Assembly: GCA_023014485.1 (NCBI GenBank)
Contig: JAJOZX010000925.1
Coordinates: 651,501-715,500, forward strand
Reading direction: 5' to 3'
Source: Bathynomus jamesi
Lineage: Eukaryota > Arthropoda > Malacostraca > Isopoda > Cirolanidae
Length of the DNA: 64,000 nt
Under the pieces are notes generated by a model. The model made no database searches. It had not been told where the DNA came from and worked only from the letters and a program-made list of their open reading frames with translations. Positions 31,554 to 41,183 of this stretch are shown here, piece after piece; the stretch's first letter is position 1; every line of letters starts with the position of its first letter. The position numbers were made by a program, and so were the translations under genes.

Positions 31554-33092
31554 TAGTGATGTAGGTCACATCCGCATCCGCGGAACATCCGCACATTTTC
31601 TCGCATCCGCATCCGCACTTTGGACTGCGGATGTCGTGCGGATGTGGACCGTTGAGATAAAACGTCATTAATAAGCGGAAATTATCAAATTCTACTATAT
31701 TAATAGAACTAGTTCATTGTGCGCAAAAGTGATGCAAGCGACAAGACGAGAGGCTGTTCTTGTATGAAGTTACTCTCTTGCAACCTACTTAGATCCACGT
31801 TACAAAGCTAAGTTATTTTCACCTAGTACATTAGAACGAGTTAAATCATCACTTGGCAAAGCAGTTGAAGAGTTTCAATCTCTTGAATCTGTCGCTTCGC
31901 CACCCACCAAAAGAATAAAAGTTTCAGTGACAGAACCAACACCTTCAACAAGCAAATCTATCACAGAATCTGTCTCTCAGTTTCTTGAGTCAAGCAGCAA
32001 TGACGAGACCTACGCGATGTCAAAAGATGTAGTAAAAATGATCGAGAGCTATCACCAAGAAAAACGCCTGGTTGCATGTGACAATTCTATTAGTTGGTGT
32101 CAAAATACGCAGAATATCTATCCATACTTGAATAAACTTGCAAGGAAACATTTAGCCTGTCCTCCAACAAACGTACAAAGCGAGAGATTATTTCAGTGAC
32201 AGAACCAACACCTTCAACAAGCAAATCTATCACAGAATCTGTCTCTCAGTTTCTTGAGTCAAGCAGCAATGACGAGACCTACGCGATGTCAAAAGATGTA
32301 GTAAAAATGATCGAGAGCTATCACCAAGAAAAACGCCTGGTTGCATGTGACAATCCTATTAGTTGGTGGAAAAATACGCAGAATATCTATCCATACTTGA
32401 GTAAACTTGCAAGGAAACATTTAGCCTGTCCTCCAACAAACGTACCAAGCGAGAGATTATTTAGCAGTGCTGGATTAATATATGATGAAAAGAGAAACAG
32501 ACTGGCAGCAGAAAAGGCAGAAAAATTAATGTTCCTTAAGCATAACCTTCCTATAATTAAGTTTGAACATTAAACGATGAACATCTTAGTTTACTTTATT
32601 TTAATTACTCATTTATAAATATGCCTAATAAAACTTTAAACTTAATATAAATAGTTATCAAGCTAATTAAAGATCTCTTTCTATAAGGGTGGAGGTTGGG
32701 GAAAGAGGACGGTGGGATGCATTTGAGTTGGGTTCACGTCCCGCATCCTGGTAACACAATTATGGTTTCTAATTGTGGCTGAAACTCAACAAAATATAAC
32801 GAATTTATTTGCAGACGAATTCACTAATTGATTTCTATATTAGTTAGATGCTTGATATTATTTTATATGTTCAGAGAAAAGTACAGTAATTATTGTACAA
32901 TTAATCAATTATACTACATTATAGCTACAGCTCTCTCTATATAATAACTTATTATATACGTTAAACACAACAAATCTCGAATATATCCTAAAAAATAACG
33001 AAAATGTAGACATCCGCATCCGCATCCGCGGATGTTGAAATCAAACATCCGCATCCGCGGATGTGAAAAAAATGACATCCGCTACATCACTA
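31554..33092 (+). mobile_element. Inner hAT element nested in the outer hAT
   Basis: Terminal repeats TAGTGATGTAG and CTACATCACTA lie at 31554 and 33092. Exact 8-bp duplications GTATTTAA are at 31546-31553 and 33093-33100. Both subterminal regions carry repeats of CATCCGCATCCGCGGATG. It landed in the subterminal AT repeats of the outer element. It encodes a C-terminal hAT transposase fragment with an internal duplication. Confidence 0.92.
31765..32573 (+). pseudogene. hAT transposase C-terminus with 269-bp internal duplication
   Basis: The frame from about 31765 reads ATYLDPRYKAKLFSPSTLER, then a Ser/Thr-rich linker, then ESYHQEKRLVACDNSISW, then ARKHLACPPTNVQSERLF, and stops at 32199. The 269-bp segment 31925-32193 is then repeated (32194-32462) in another phase. 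It continues to the normal hAT dimerisation end, SERLFSSAGLIYDEKRNRL, stopping at 32571-32573. Second-copy residues match the family better (NPISWWKN, NVPSERLFSSAG). The RNase-H core upstream is missing. This is a ZBED-like hAT. Confidence 0.82.
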
Positions 33093-33477
33093 GTATTTAA
33101 ATACTAAATACTAAATACATAGGAGAAATGTATTTAAATACTAAATACTAAATACATTTTACGAATGTATTTAGATACTAAATACAAAATACATCAATTG
33201 TATTTAAATACATTTTAAATACATACAAATTTTAACATATGCATTCACTAATTCATGTTTTGATAAATTTCTACTTTAGGGGACACGGTGAATTTCGAAA
33301 TAAATGCACCACTCGATAGATCAGACGATTTTAAAAGCTTTTTCATCAATGAATTTTCCATCGCAAATTGGATTGATTGCAACGAGTTAGTTACACAGGC
33401 CCACTTAAGGCAGAGCCGTTTTGTACGATTATTCGGTCAATTTCAAGATATTTTTTGATGTCTAAAAAAACACTTAC

Positions 33478-33675
33478 CTTCAGATGAGTGTACAGATTCG
33501 TTGTAGCATTGCTTGCAGCAGAGACTTCGTGTTTACACAGCAAGCAGGTGCACTTTACCTTATTACCGTCTTTAGATTTAATTTTAAAGTATTTTCCATC
33601 AAACAGAGGGTGCACTAAATTGTTATCTGCAGATATATCACTGTTTGATTCACCGGATTTGCTTGTTGAAGCCAT
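33478..33675 (-). CDS. BED zinc-finger first exon of the outer hAT transposase
   Basis: The ATG at 33675-33673 (minus strand) opens MASTSKSGESNSDISADNNL, followed by a BED finger: VHPLFDGKYFKI, the Cys pair in VKCTCLLCKHEV, and TTNLYTHLK. The exon is 66 codons and ends exactly at a consensus splice donor, AAG followed by GTAAGTG (33477 downward). The partner exon with the RNase-H domain is not visible. The region 33280-33420 on the other side may belong to a different deletion product. Confidence 0.65.
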
Positions 33676-34608
33676 GACACGCACACGATAAAGAAATCAA
33701 TCGCTTTCGACTAAGAGTGGCACACAACTGATTGAACTGACACGTTGAAACATGAACCATGCTGTACTACACTGTCGACGCGTCGTACTGTGCTAGTACA
33801 GAACGTGTATTAAACCAGTAAAAGTATTTACATTTTTATATTTTGAGTATTTAAATACATTGTATTTAAATACTCATTAAAGTATTTAAATACTATATTT
33901 AAATACATGAAAAACAATGTATTTATAAATACAGTTCTAAATACACAAATGTATTTAAATACGTATTTAAATACAAATGTATTTAAATACTGCCCAGCTC
34001 TGGAAACAGGTACACCAAGAACTCAAAATAAGGTAGAAGCATGGCATCGTCGTTTCGAAACTTTAGTAGGGTCGGCTCATGTTGGACTTTTTAAAATGAT
34101 AGCCGAGCTACAAAAAGAGCAAAAACATACTGAAGATGAAATAGAATGTATCATTCGTGGGGAATTTAAATCAAATTTAAAACGTAAGGATATACAGCGA
34201 GAAAACAGAATTTTAACCATGTTTCATGAGAAAGAAGAATACGTGCTTTTAGACTACCTGCGGGCATTAGCTCACAATCTGAAGTTTTAATTTAATCCTC
34301 CTTTTATGCATTTTTCTCTTAGCTAATAAGTATGCTTTATGCTTTTAGTTTAATATCTAGCTTTCAGCTATAGTATGGTTTATAAATAAACAAAGTAATA
34401 TGTAGCCTTCAGCTATAGTATGATTTATAAATAAACAAAGTAATTTCAAATAATTATTATATCAATTTCTGTAAATAAAGTTTTTTCTAAGTTTCATTTA
34501 ACTTCATTCCATCTAACGCCCGATTGGACGAATCGTCGTTGTAAAAATGGTCCCTTGGACGAATTGTCTGATTGGATCAATCGGCAGTGGACCAATTGTC
34601 TGGGACCG

Positions 34609-35583
34609 GCCTTGGCTATAATGTCTTCTGCAGTGAGAGATTTCAGGGTCTGTAGCTCTGATTTCAGTGTCTGGTTTGCCTTGGCGAGTTTAGCTGTTGA
34701 CAAGTTGTCAGGGTAGAGAAGGTTCCCTTTCTCAATGGGGAAGATGTGCAGGGTTTCACCAAACTCACTTGCTAGTCTTCGACGGAGGTGCTTCTTAGAG
34801 GAGTCATCCATCCGGTCACTGCCAAGCGATTTCATCGATGCAACCAGTTTAGATGTGAGGTCGGCCATCGCCATCACCTAGGTTTAGTGAAAAGCTCATT
34901 CCTGATAAACAGGAACACCTCGTTGTATGAGTGACTTAGAGCCATTTTGTACTGGGCTTCATCATTATTGCCTTCTTCACGTGTCGCACTGCTAACAGCC
35001 TCCCTTGTGTAGAATCTGTAGCATGACCTATGATAGTGACCTTCTGCTGCTACGAGGTCTCCGCTGACGATAGCAAGCATTCTAATATCCATTTTTTCAT
35101 GGCTGCATTTCTGATGCTGGTATCTGCTCGCAACTCCGGGCATTGTATCAGAGATTCTCTCGTTTTCTGTCTGTGAAGAAAGTTAGTTTTCTGATAAAAG
35201 ATGCATTTTGCCTCATAAACTCTAGAGGTTGATGTTGATCCTCGTCCGCATGATTTCCTAGAACTAACATTATTTTCAGGCTCATCCATGATGTCCTATT
35301 TTGTACTGATAGCGTCAAGGAGTTTCTTCATCGTGAAGATATTGCGGCACTTTCGATAATAGTAAACTGATGGGATTTCATCCTAGGACGAGTCTTTCGC
35401 CAGATCCAAAACTGGATCATATTTTCTTATTCGGGCCGCATTCAGCAAAGTGTTCCACGAGTCTAAACTCCGCGGGGATATCAGCTTCGAGTCCGCTTCT
35501 TCAGCACAGCAATGGATGAGGCAATCCACGCGCAACCGTTTTGATGGCAAGGTGTTGCTCGTCTCACCAGCGTCTGTTTTCAT
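34609..35583 (-). pseudogene. 5' part of the conserved multi-copy gene split by the MULE
   Basis: The ATG at 35583-35581 (minus) opens MKTDAGETSNTLPSKRLRVD and CLIHCC. After an in-frame stop the sense continues as PSVYYYRKCRNIFTMKKLLD, and after another stop as YEAKCIFYQKTNFLHRQKTR, then RADTSIRNAAMKKW. In another phase follow MDIRMLAIVSGDLVAAEGHY and HRSCYRFYTRE. In a third come MADLTSKLVASMKS and LASEFGETLHIFPIEKGN, then LTAEDIIAKA at the MULE. The Cys/His spacing in KC-C and GHYH-SC suggests a degenerate zinc-binding module. Several lesions make it non-functional. Function of the family is unknown to me. Confidence 0.6.
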
Positions 35584-35589
35584 TCAAGC

Positions 35590-36057
35590 ACCTACAAAAC
35601 GAAAACATGAACCTCTTTAAATATAATCATTTTAATTTGCCGCGATAATTTGAGAAACTTAATTATTAAAACGTAATTGCTAAAGTAAATTCACTAAGGT
35701 GAGGGTGGGATCTAAAAGCATATTTGCATACATCTGAAAACTAATTAAATTTTTAACCTAAATTAGCACAAAAAGCATGCATGGTTTCATTAAAAAAAAT
35801 ATATGCCTCGTTTCATGAAAAAATATTCGGGGACATGATGCATGATACAACTATTTAACATTATTTTTTTATGTTTAAAAGACCATACCACGACCAACTG
35901 TGCCATACCGAGTGGGCACATAAGGGCGATTAATGCGAAAATGGGTGATACGCTGGAAAAAGGATAAAGCTACTCAGATGAAAAGGTTATCTACCGTTAT
36001 CACATATTATCTTACTTATAGGAATGATACAAATAATTTGGCACCAATGAAGTTTTG

Positions 36058-36088
<31 letters not shown>

Positions 36089-36540
36089 ACTCCCGTAGAT
36101 GGTACCGACATCTGGTCTGGCCCATGAACTATCTAAAGAGCTATATTTATTCTTTTGATATTCACTGACATTTATGTTGAATCAAAACCTTGATTTTGTC
36201 CTGCACGTTATCGTTAAATAATTTGAAATGTATCTGAACGACAAACTGGATAGCGCGCAAACCCTAAATCAGAACAGTTGTGGGTTGTTCATCTACAACT
36301 TATATTACTTTTAAAAACATTATCACGAAAGTAATTATCCTTTAACAGGCTGTGTAACACTAAAAAGAGGTCCGTGTACCATGAGTTGGGAATCGCTGAT
36401 CTACGTATTGGTAAGGTCTGTTGCAAAAATCGGGATACACTGGACACCCCTACCTAACGACTCAGAGTATCCCGACTTTTGTATCCGATGGTACCATAAA
36501 CCATTCCAACTGGTTTAATATTAATGGATAATTTAGATTA
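35590..36540. other. Intergenic AT-rich stretch
   Basis: No gene is recognised. It holds a C17 run with (CA)n at 36058-36090. It also has a small inverted pair (TCGGGATACACTGG near 36430 against GAGTATCCCGACTTTTG near 36467) that resembles a sequence at 54.0-54.07 kb, so it may be a dispersed short repeat. Confidence 0.5.
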
Positions 36541-36545
36541 AAAAC

Positions 36546-36607
<62 letters not shown>
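36541..36607. repeat. (TA)n microsatellite
   Basis: About 60 bp of perfect TA dinucleotides leading into the fold-back repeat. Confidence 0.95.
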
Positions 36608-36608
<1 letters not shown>

Positions 36609-36798
36609 TGCAAACCCACAAGGAAAAAGAAAAAATTATTCCAAGTTTTTTCGTGTATTCAACAATACACCTCGTCAGGGAATGATTCTGACGAAGTGTA
36701 CTGTTAAATACACAAATGGCCTTGGAATCATTTTTCTTTTTCTTTGTGGATTTGCTTCATTCATTCATTTCACGTGTTTAAGCGTGAAATTCATCCCA
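36608..36798. repeat. Fold-back repeat next to a TA tract (copy 2 of 3)
   Basis: Inverted arms CACAAGGAAAAAGAAAAA and TTTTTCTTTTTCTTTGTG enclose mirrored CCTCGTCAGGGAATGATTCTGACGA. It ends with GTGAAATTCATCCCATAT, the inverse of the start of copy 1. Confidence 0.8.
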
Positions 36799-36799
36799 T

Positions 36800-36835
<36 letters not shown>

Positions 36836-36841
36836 GATAGA

Positions 36842-37567
36842 TAGTGGTGGACCGGATATCCGCATCATTTTTAACATCCGCATCCGCACTTCTGACTGCG
36901 GATGTTATGCGGATATTACCTCAAATAAATTATGCAATTTACAATTAAATTAGCTTATAAAATAGCTTATAAGGCCCAGTCATGCACATTTCACGTAAAG
37001 TATTAAATTATTAATGAACAAACAAATATATAAACCTCAAAATATAAATACCATTAAATCAACAAACACTGCCTGTGCCGCTGTGCGTACTCCACTGATT
37101 TTTTTTTCACAGTAACACAGTAACTTTTCAGAATGAAATTGTTCATATAAGATCAAGCAGTCCATCGTGTTTCGAACAAGATTATTGTAAATAAATACAA
37201 AAAATAGTAAATTCTTTAGCAAAAATAAAAATGCTAATTTTCTATAGCAAACACATTGCAAAATTTGCCCAGTTTCTAAAATTAGCAATTGAAAATTGAA
37301 TGAAACTTGTTTCATTGAATTTTCTGTGGCTGAAATTCTTGAGAAAGTTATTATTTTTATCATAATGAAAACGTTAATATTAATTTTAATTCTTAAGCAT
37401 TGCCTGCCATAATAGTAATATCATGAAATTTGAAAAATTATGTCATATATTCATAATTCTATATTATATTGATAGATTAACCAAATATCCGCATCCGAAT
37501 CCGCGGATATTGAAATTAAAAATCCGCATCCGCAGATGTTGAAAAACTGACATCCGGTCCACCACTA
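36842..37567. mobile_element. Non-autonomous hAT-type element, 726 bp
   Basis: Inverted ends TAGTGGTGGACCGGAT and ATCCGGTCCACCACTA. Subterminal ATCCGCATCCGCGGAT-type repeats are shared with the inner hAT at 31554-33092, so the two are relatives. The flanks are TA/GATA microsatellite and no clean 8-bp duplication can be read. The interior has no transposase-like frame. Confidence 0.7.
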
Positions 37568-37587
37568 ATATATAATATATATATATA

Positions 37588-37735
37588 GCTCCTCGGTGGT
37601 GTAGTGGTTAGCGTCGCTGACTACGAATCCATCGGCCCCGGGATCGAGACCTGGTGACAGCAGCCGGCGCGCAGCAAAACCCAGCTGTTCATCTTTCCAC
37701 ACAATAAAGAAAGTGGTTGGTAGATAAATGGGTAC
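37588..37735 (+). mobile_element. tRNA-derived SINE head
   Basis: GGTGGTGTAGTGGTTAGCG fits a polymerase III A box and GGGATCGAGACC a B box, 36 bp apart. The sequence as a whole does not fold as a normal tRNA gene and continues with SINE-like body sequence, so it is not called a tRNA gene. Confidence 0.65.
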
Positions 37736-37876
37736 CCTGGATGGTCTAGTGGTTAAGACGCTCCGCTGCTGGTGGGGCGTGGTTCAGATTCCACGTTAAA
37801 CTGTCGGTCTAAGGTGGAGTGAATGAAAAGCTTGACCTTCGTCAGAATGAACAAGTCGGGCAGAAACTAACCAAAG
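37736..37876 (+). mobile_element. Second tRNA-derived SINE in tandem with the first
   Basis: A box-like ATGGTCTAGTGGTTAAGACG and B box-like GGTTCAGATTCC are followed by a body segment, GCTTGACCTTCGTCAGAATG. That segment recurs on the minus strand at about 40015-40050 and 49155-49200. The three copies define one SINE family with a conserved 3' domain. Confidence 0.65.
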
Positions 37877-37881
37877 GTTAT

Positions 37882-38058
37882 ATGATGCAAATCCACAAGG
37901 AAAAAGAAAAATGATTCCAAGGCCTTTCGTGTATTCAGAAGTACTATTCCCTGACGAGGTGTACTTCTAAATACACGAAAAGCCTTGGAATCATTTTTCT
38001 TTTTCCTTGTGAGTTTGCATCATTCATTCATTTCACGTGTTTAATTGTGAAATTCATT

Positions 38059-38060
<2 letters not shown>
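37882..38060. repeat. Fold-back repeat next to a TA tract (copy 3 of 3)
   Basis: The best preserved copy. The arms GATTCCAAGGCCTTTCGTGT and their inverse surround CTGACGAGGTGTA (37951-37963), with TACACGAAA at 37972-37980. A (TA)n tract follows at 38062-38108. Confidence 0.85.
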
Positions 38061-38109
<49 letters not shown>

Positions 38110-38110
<1 letters not shown>

Positions 38111-38415
38111 CTATTCAGTACATTTTAAGTTGGAGAAACGTTTATTATTAGGATATTTTGTGAAGAAGATTTTGAAATGAACCACAACACAATAGTGGAT
38201 TTAAATTGTTATTTCAGAGAGGTTAGCTGATATTAAATTATCAACTAACCAACCTAACCTAACCTAATTAATGTGGAGGCAAAGTCACAAAGTGAAAAAC
38301 TTATTCAATGGAGTATTACTTGACATTTCCAATTTAAAAAATGAAAGTGACAAAATTGCTTTGCTTTTCTTAATAGGACTGATTTTCTCCAACTTAGAAC
38401 CTACTAAAATGTATT
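38110..38415. repeat. Possible MITE with AAGTTGGAGAAA ends
   Basis: ACATTTTAAGTTGGAGAAA near 38119 has an imperfect inverse near 38388-38412 (TTTCTCCAACTTAGAAC, then TAAAATGT). In between is a short TTAGG-type run, CCTAACCTAACCTAA (38260-38274). No coding sequence is seen. The following kilobase (38.42-39.45 kb) holds nothing I recognise. Confidence 0.35.
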
Positions 38416-39454
38416 CAAAGGTATTCACTTAATGAACACGCAAACGCGTACCTATTAAATTTGGATGGCGGCCACAGAACGGAAAAGACCCGAGTGCTCT
38501 ATAGATTACATAATAAGTTATATTAACATTATAACGCTAATAATATTCATAATTTAAAAGTGACCAATATAGAGTGCAGTTAGCATTAATTACGCTTCGA
38601 TTATTATCCCTTGTATGGATCGGAGATGTAGTGTGTAGCAATTATAGGAAATATGCGTGGTTATTAGGTAGAATACATTTATTTTGCGAGATAACCTTGA
38701 CTTTTATGTGCTGGAAATTAGAACTGTATTCATTGGAAGGAAAAGGTGAGACGCGATTCAAACTAAACACAAATTCTTAAGTCTCAAAAAGGGTATAATT
38801 ACAGTTCAGTCAAAAAATCAAGGAAGAAATCTCGTTTGGAACGATCCAAAAGTATTTTGAGCAGAGGGTGTTGTACAGAAGTTACAGAAAGTATTGCACG
38901 CACAATTGATAGAGATTATTTAACACTGAATAAGGCTATGCCCCCAAATGGCTTTCTAAATAATTAATAAAATTAATTATTATTTAGTATTTACCAATTG
39001 TAATACATTCTCATAAATTATTATTTATTAATTCTAATAAATTTAGAAATAATTCAGCGCGAGCAGGTAGTATGCATACCTATGGCTACGTATAAGTGGA
39101 AACGAAGAACTTTGGCCTTCATCAGAAGAAGTTCAGACCACTCTGGCAGATGAGACTTCGGTGTTCCGCCTTCATGAATGATCTGTACTAATTCCTGATG
39201 GGCAGGCAGGTCTTTGTTAAGTTAAATGTATCAAAATTAAAGGACTCAAGATTATCAAGATTAGCAGTGCTATCAGAGGATTAGTGCTTGCTAATCCGCA
39301 GTGGTCTTTTGTCCTGAACTTTTTTCATATATATTTATTTATTTGTTTTGCATATAAACGTATAAATTAACTTTTGTACTTTTAGTTTATTCCCTGATGA
39401 GGTTTTGACTTGAAATATACGAAAATACTCAGAACTTGTTTTTTGTGGCTGTGT

Positions 39455-39635
39455 ACTGTGTAGTCGTGGCCATTTCGTAACACCGCTTCCCGTTAGATCA
39501 GCAAAGTTAAGCGAGGCTTGGTATGTTGAATAATTAGATGATGTAGTGACCCGTGGTTTGGATCACGCGTAAAGCTGTAGGCCCTTTCCGTCACATGACC
39601 TTTGCTGTTATGAAGAGGATTAAATAACCAAAAAA

Positions 39636-39684
<49 letters not shown>
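39455..39684 (+). mobile_element. 5S-rRNA-derived SINE with (ATT)n tail
   Basis: CCGCTTCCCGTTAGATCA, then AAGTTAAGCGAGG, then AGATGATGTAGTGACC follow the order of the 5S rRNA internal promoter (A box AAGTTAAGC, C box GGATGGGTGACC) with mutations. The body continues to a run of ATT repeats at 39638-39684. This matches SINE3-type elements with a 5S-derived head. Confidence 0.6.
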
Positions 39685-39689
39685 GTTCC

Positions 39690-40590
39690 TCCAGATAGAC
39701 AAGAAATTCAGAGAAGCATGAACGCAAAAGATTTAGGGGTAATAATAATGATCGATGATGCAAAATTTGAAACACAGAATCCGATGGCGATAAAAAGAAG
39801 AGATGAGAATATAATGATTCCCCTGCTGAAAACAATGATCATACCAAAATTTGAATACTGCTCAGTCTTGATGTCCCCATACAAAAAAGAAATTAATAAA
39901 CTAGAAGAAATCCAAAGAAATTTCACAGCCAAGATTGCTGGCTGCAAAGAGCTCAACTACTGGAAAAGACTATGTAAATTAGATACCGTGGTTAACTTTG
40001 GTTTTGCTTCCGCCCGAATTGGTCATTCTGACAAAGGTCAAGCTTGTCTCTACAGTTTAACGTAGAATCCGAACCACGCCCCACCACGGGCGGTCAGAAA
40101 TTACAAAGTCCTCGCCCGGACTCGATCTCACGACCTCCCGATCAGCAGCCCAGCGTCTTAACCACTAGGCTACTCAGGTACACCATAATTTACATATGGA
40201 AAAGATCGAAAAACTGGTACTGAACCCAGTAACCATCCAAACAACACCGGAAAATAGGAAAGGCAGAACGTATAGTATTCCCAAACTAAAGGCCCGACAA
40301 GGGATACCCTCAACACTGAAGGAAAATAGCTTGGTGGTTGTCAGGGGGCCAAAACATTTTAAATAGCTTCCGAAAGACCTTAGGAACATCATAGGTGTCA
40401 AAAGTTGAAATTTTCAAAAGAAGACAAGATGCCTGACTCAAGACGGTACTGGATGAGCCAGGTGTGCCTGGCTATGTGCGATAGAGACCACAAGAGAGCA
40501 ACACCTTCGTATGAAGAGAGACCGACGCACGGAACTTCTACCAGGTGTACCACGTGTATCATATGTTATTTAACCTATTTAAACCTTAAT
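39690..40590 (+). pseudogene. CR1-like LINE, 3' end of reverse transcriptase, split by a SINE
   Basis: The frame 39718-40065 begins NAKDLGVIIMIDDAKFE and reads MIPLLKTMIIPKFEYCSVLM, SPYKKEINKLEEIQRNFTAK and IAGCKELNYWKRLCKLD, the C-terminal RT/thumb region of CR1-group LINEs. After a minus-strand SINE (39990-40177) the same sense resumes with several frame changes: IIYIWKR, then VEIFKRRQDA, then DEPGVPGYVR, then the Cys-containing tail near 40545. The 5' and central RT parts are missing. It could be the same family as the array LINE piece, but the two do not overlap. Confidence 0.75.
39990..40177 (-). mobile_element. SINE inserted in the LINE fragment
   Basis: On the minus strand it starts with CCTGAGTAGCCTAGTGGTTA, an A box. 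It has a B box-like AGATCGAGTCCGG and then the conserved GCTTGACCTTTGTCAGAATG body seen at 37.8 kb. It separates two halves of one LINE frame, which shows it is the younger insertion. Confidence 0.7.
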
Positions 40591-40655
40591 GGGTCGAACA
40601 CGTACCGTTTCAAATATTTAGACTTAACCTTACAAAAACGTTTGGCGTTAAAGGG
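40578..40655. mobile_element. Possible second short piggyBac-type MITE
   Basis: The right end GGCGTTAAAGGGTTAA and the left TTAAACCTTAATGGGTCG are imperfect inverses ending in TTAA, like the 83-bp MITE of the array but different in sequence. The ends are diverged, so this is tentative. Confidence 0.35.
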
Positions 40656-40797
40656 TTAAGTTTGAAATATATTACTATTATTATTATTATTATTATTATA
40701 TACAGGGTGTCCCATAAGTCAGGCATAGGAGAAATTCATGTTTTTCTATTTCTACAAACCATAAATAATTCATATTTTTCTCTTTCTACAGGCCATA

Positions 40798-41160
40798 ATG
40801 TCTGTGAGCAAGGAAGAACGAATCCAGATAATTCTACTCATAGGAAATCGGAGTCAAAGAAAGGCCGCTGCTGAATTTAACAGACTGCATCCAGACCGCG
40901 AGCCAATAACACAGAGTTGTGTTAGCAGACTTGTTGCAAAGTTTAAGGAAACAGGATCCATAGAAGATAAACCACGCAGTGGACCTTCAAGGAGGTCCAC
41001 TGACGATGATACAGCGACTGCTATCCTGGCTCATTTTAACAGAAGTCCCAATAAGTCTCTTCGGCGATTGTCCGCCGAGACAGAAGTGTCGAAAAGTAGC
41101 ATCGCATTCTTCAGGCTCACAAATGGCATCCATATAAACTTCAGATCCTACAGAAATTAA
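40798..41160 (+). CDS. Mariner-like transposase, N-terminal helix-turn-helix region
   Basis: The ATG at 40798 opens MSVSKEERIQIILLIGNRSQ, followed by a paired helix-turn-helix arrangement (ITQSCVSRLVAKFKETGSIE, then DKPRSGPSRRSTDDDTATAI, then SLRRLSAETEVSKSSI). This binds the inverted ends in this family. The frame then shifts (AFFRLTNGIHINF, probably QRILKANGIHPYK in an intact relative) and stops at 41158-41160, before the catalytic domain. Confidence 0.8.
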   Translation: MSVSKEERIQIILLIGNRSQRKAAAEFNRLHPDREPITQSCVSRLVAKFKETGSIEDKPRSGPSRRSTDDDTATAILAHFNRSPNKSLRRLSAETEVSKSSIAFFRLTNGIHINFRSYRN

Positions 41161-41183
41161 GCGAAGATGATCCCGACCGGCGG

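Larger units (their letters stand above)
31519..34002 (-). mobile_element. Outer hAT element inside the MULE
   Basis: Terminal repeats CAGAGCTGGGCA and TGCCCAGCTCTG lie at 31519 and 34002. Exact 8-bp duplications GAAACAGG are at 31511-31518 and 34003-34010. Both ends carry mirrored subterminal arrays of AATGTATTTAAATAC. It interrupts the MULE transposase gene between VHDRVETG and TPRTQNK. Its own coding remnant is the minus-strand BED exon at 33478-33675. Confidence 0.92.
30351..34290 (+). pseudogene. MULE transposase with FLYWCH zinc finger, split by hAT
   Basis: The ATG at 30351 opens MERCVCEIVLSERGKEKLAV and runs in phase into the FLYWCH finger (SGYLFTRWKKIQKTSG, YYWRCENRACKGTAIT, HYLKSESEHTC). 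Only this copy keeps start and finger in one frame. A one-base loss near 30625 (ACAAAATTC) breaks it. The DDE domain follows in 30869-31510: FWIMDRTFKTVP with the first Asp, IITDFEIGAINA with the second, NKCCFFHFGQSI as the C/H motif, and AFLPPNEIEEAW with a plausible Glu. The C-terminal part, TQNKVEAWHRRFETLVG, resumes at 34003 after the hAT. The stop is TAA 34288-34290. The duplicated GAAACAGG puts both halves in the same frame. Family: MULE_transposase with an N-terminal FLYWCH finger, common in arthropods. An upstream acceptor-like CCCTTTAG suggests an intron in the 5' leader. Confidence 0.82.
30144..34608 (+). mobile_element. Complete MULE DNA transposon, interrupted by hAT elements
   Basis: Perfect 9-bp target duplications GCCTTGGCT lie at 30135-30143 and 34609-34617, the length typical of Mutator-like elements. 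The inverted ends share ACRATTGGTCYAMTG and continue as imperfect repeats of ATTGGTCCAATGACG (30144-30215) and their inverse (34515-34608). It encodes a FLYWCH plus MULE-type transposase. Without the 2492-bp hAT insertion and its duplication, the element is about 1.97 kb. A 50-bp tandem duplication (about 34366-34445) lies in the 3' UTR region. Confidence 0.88.

Noticed and set aside
37037..37363. 108-codon minus-strand frame inside the 726-bp hAT-type element
   Set aside because: Hydrophobic low-complexity frame from AT-rich DNA with no transposase-like motif.
37588..37660. Functional tRNA gene
   Set aside because: Polymerase III boxes are present, but the sequence does not complete a cloverleaf and continues as SINE body.
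39385..39425. Hammerhead core CTGATGAG with later GAAA
   Set aside because: The segment between the core strands does not form a stem II, so only the strings match.
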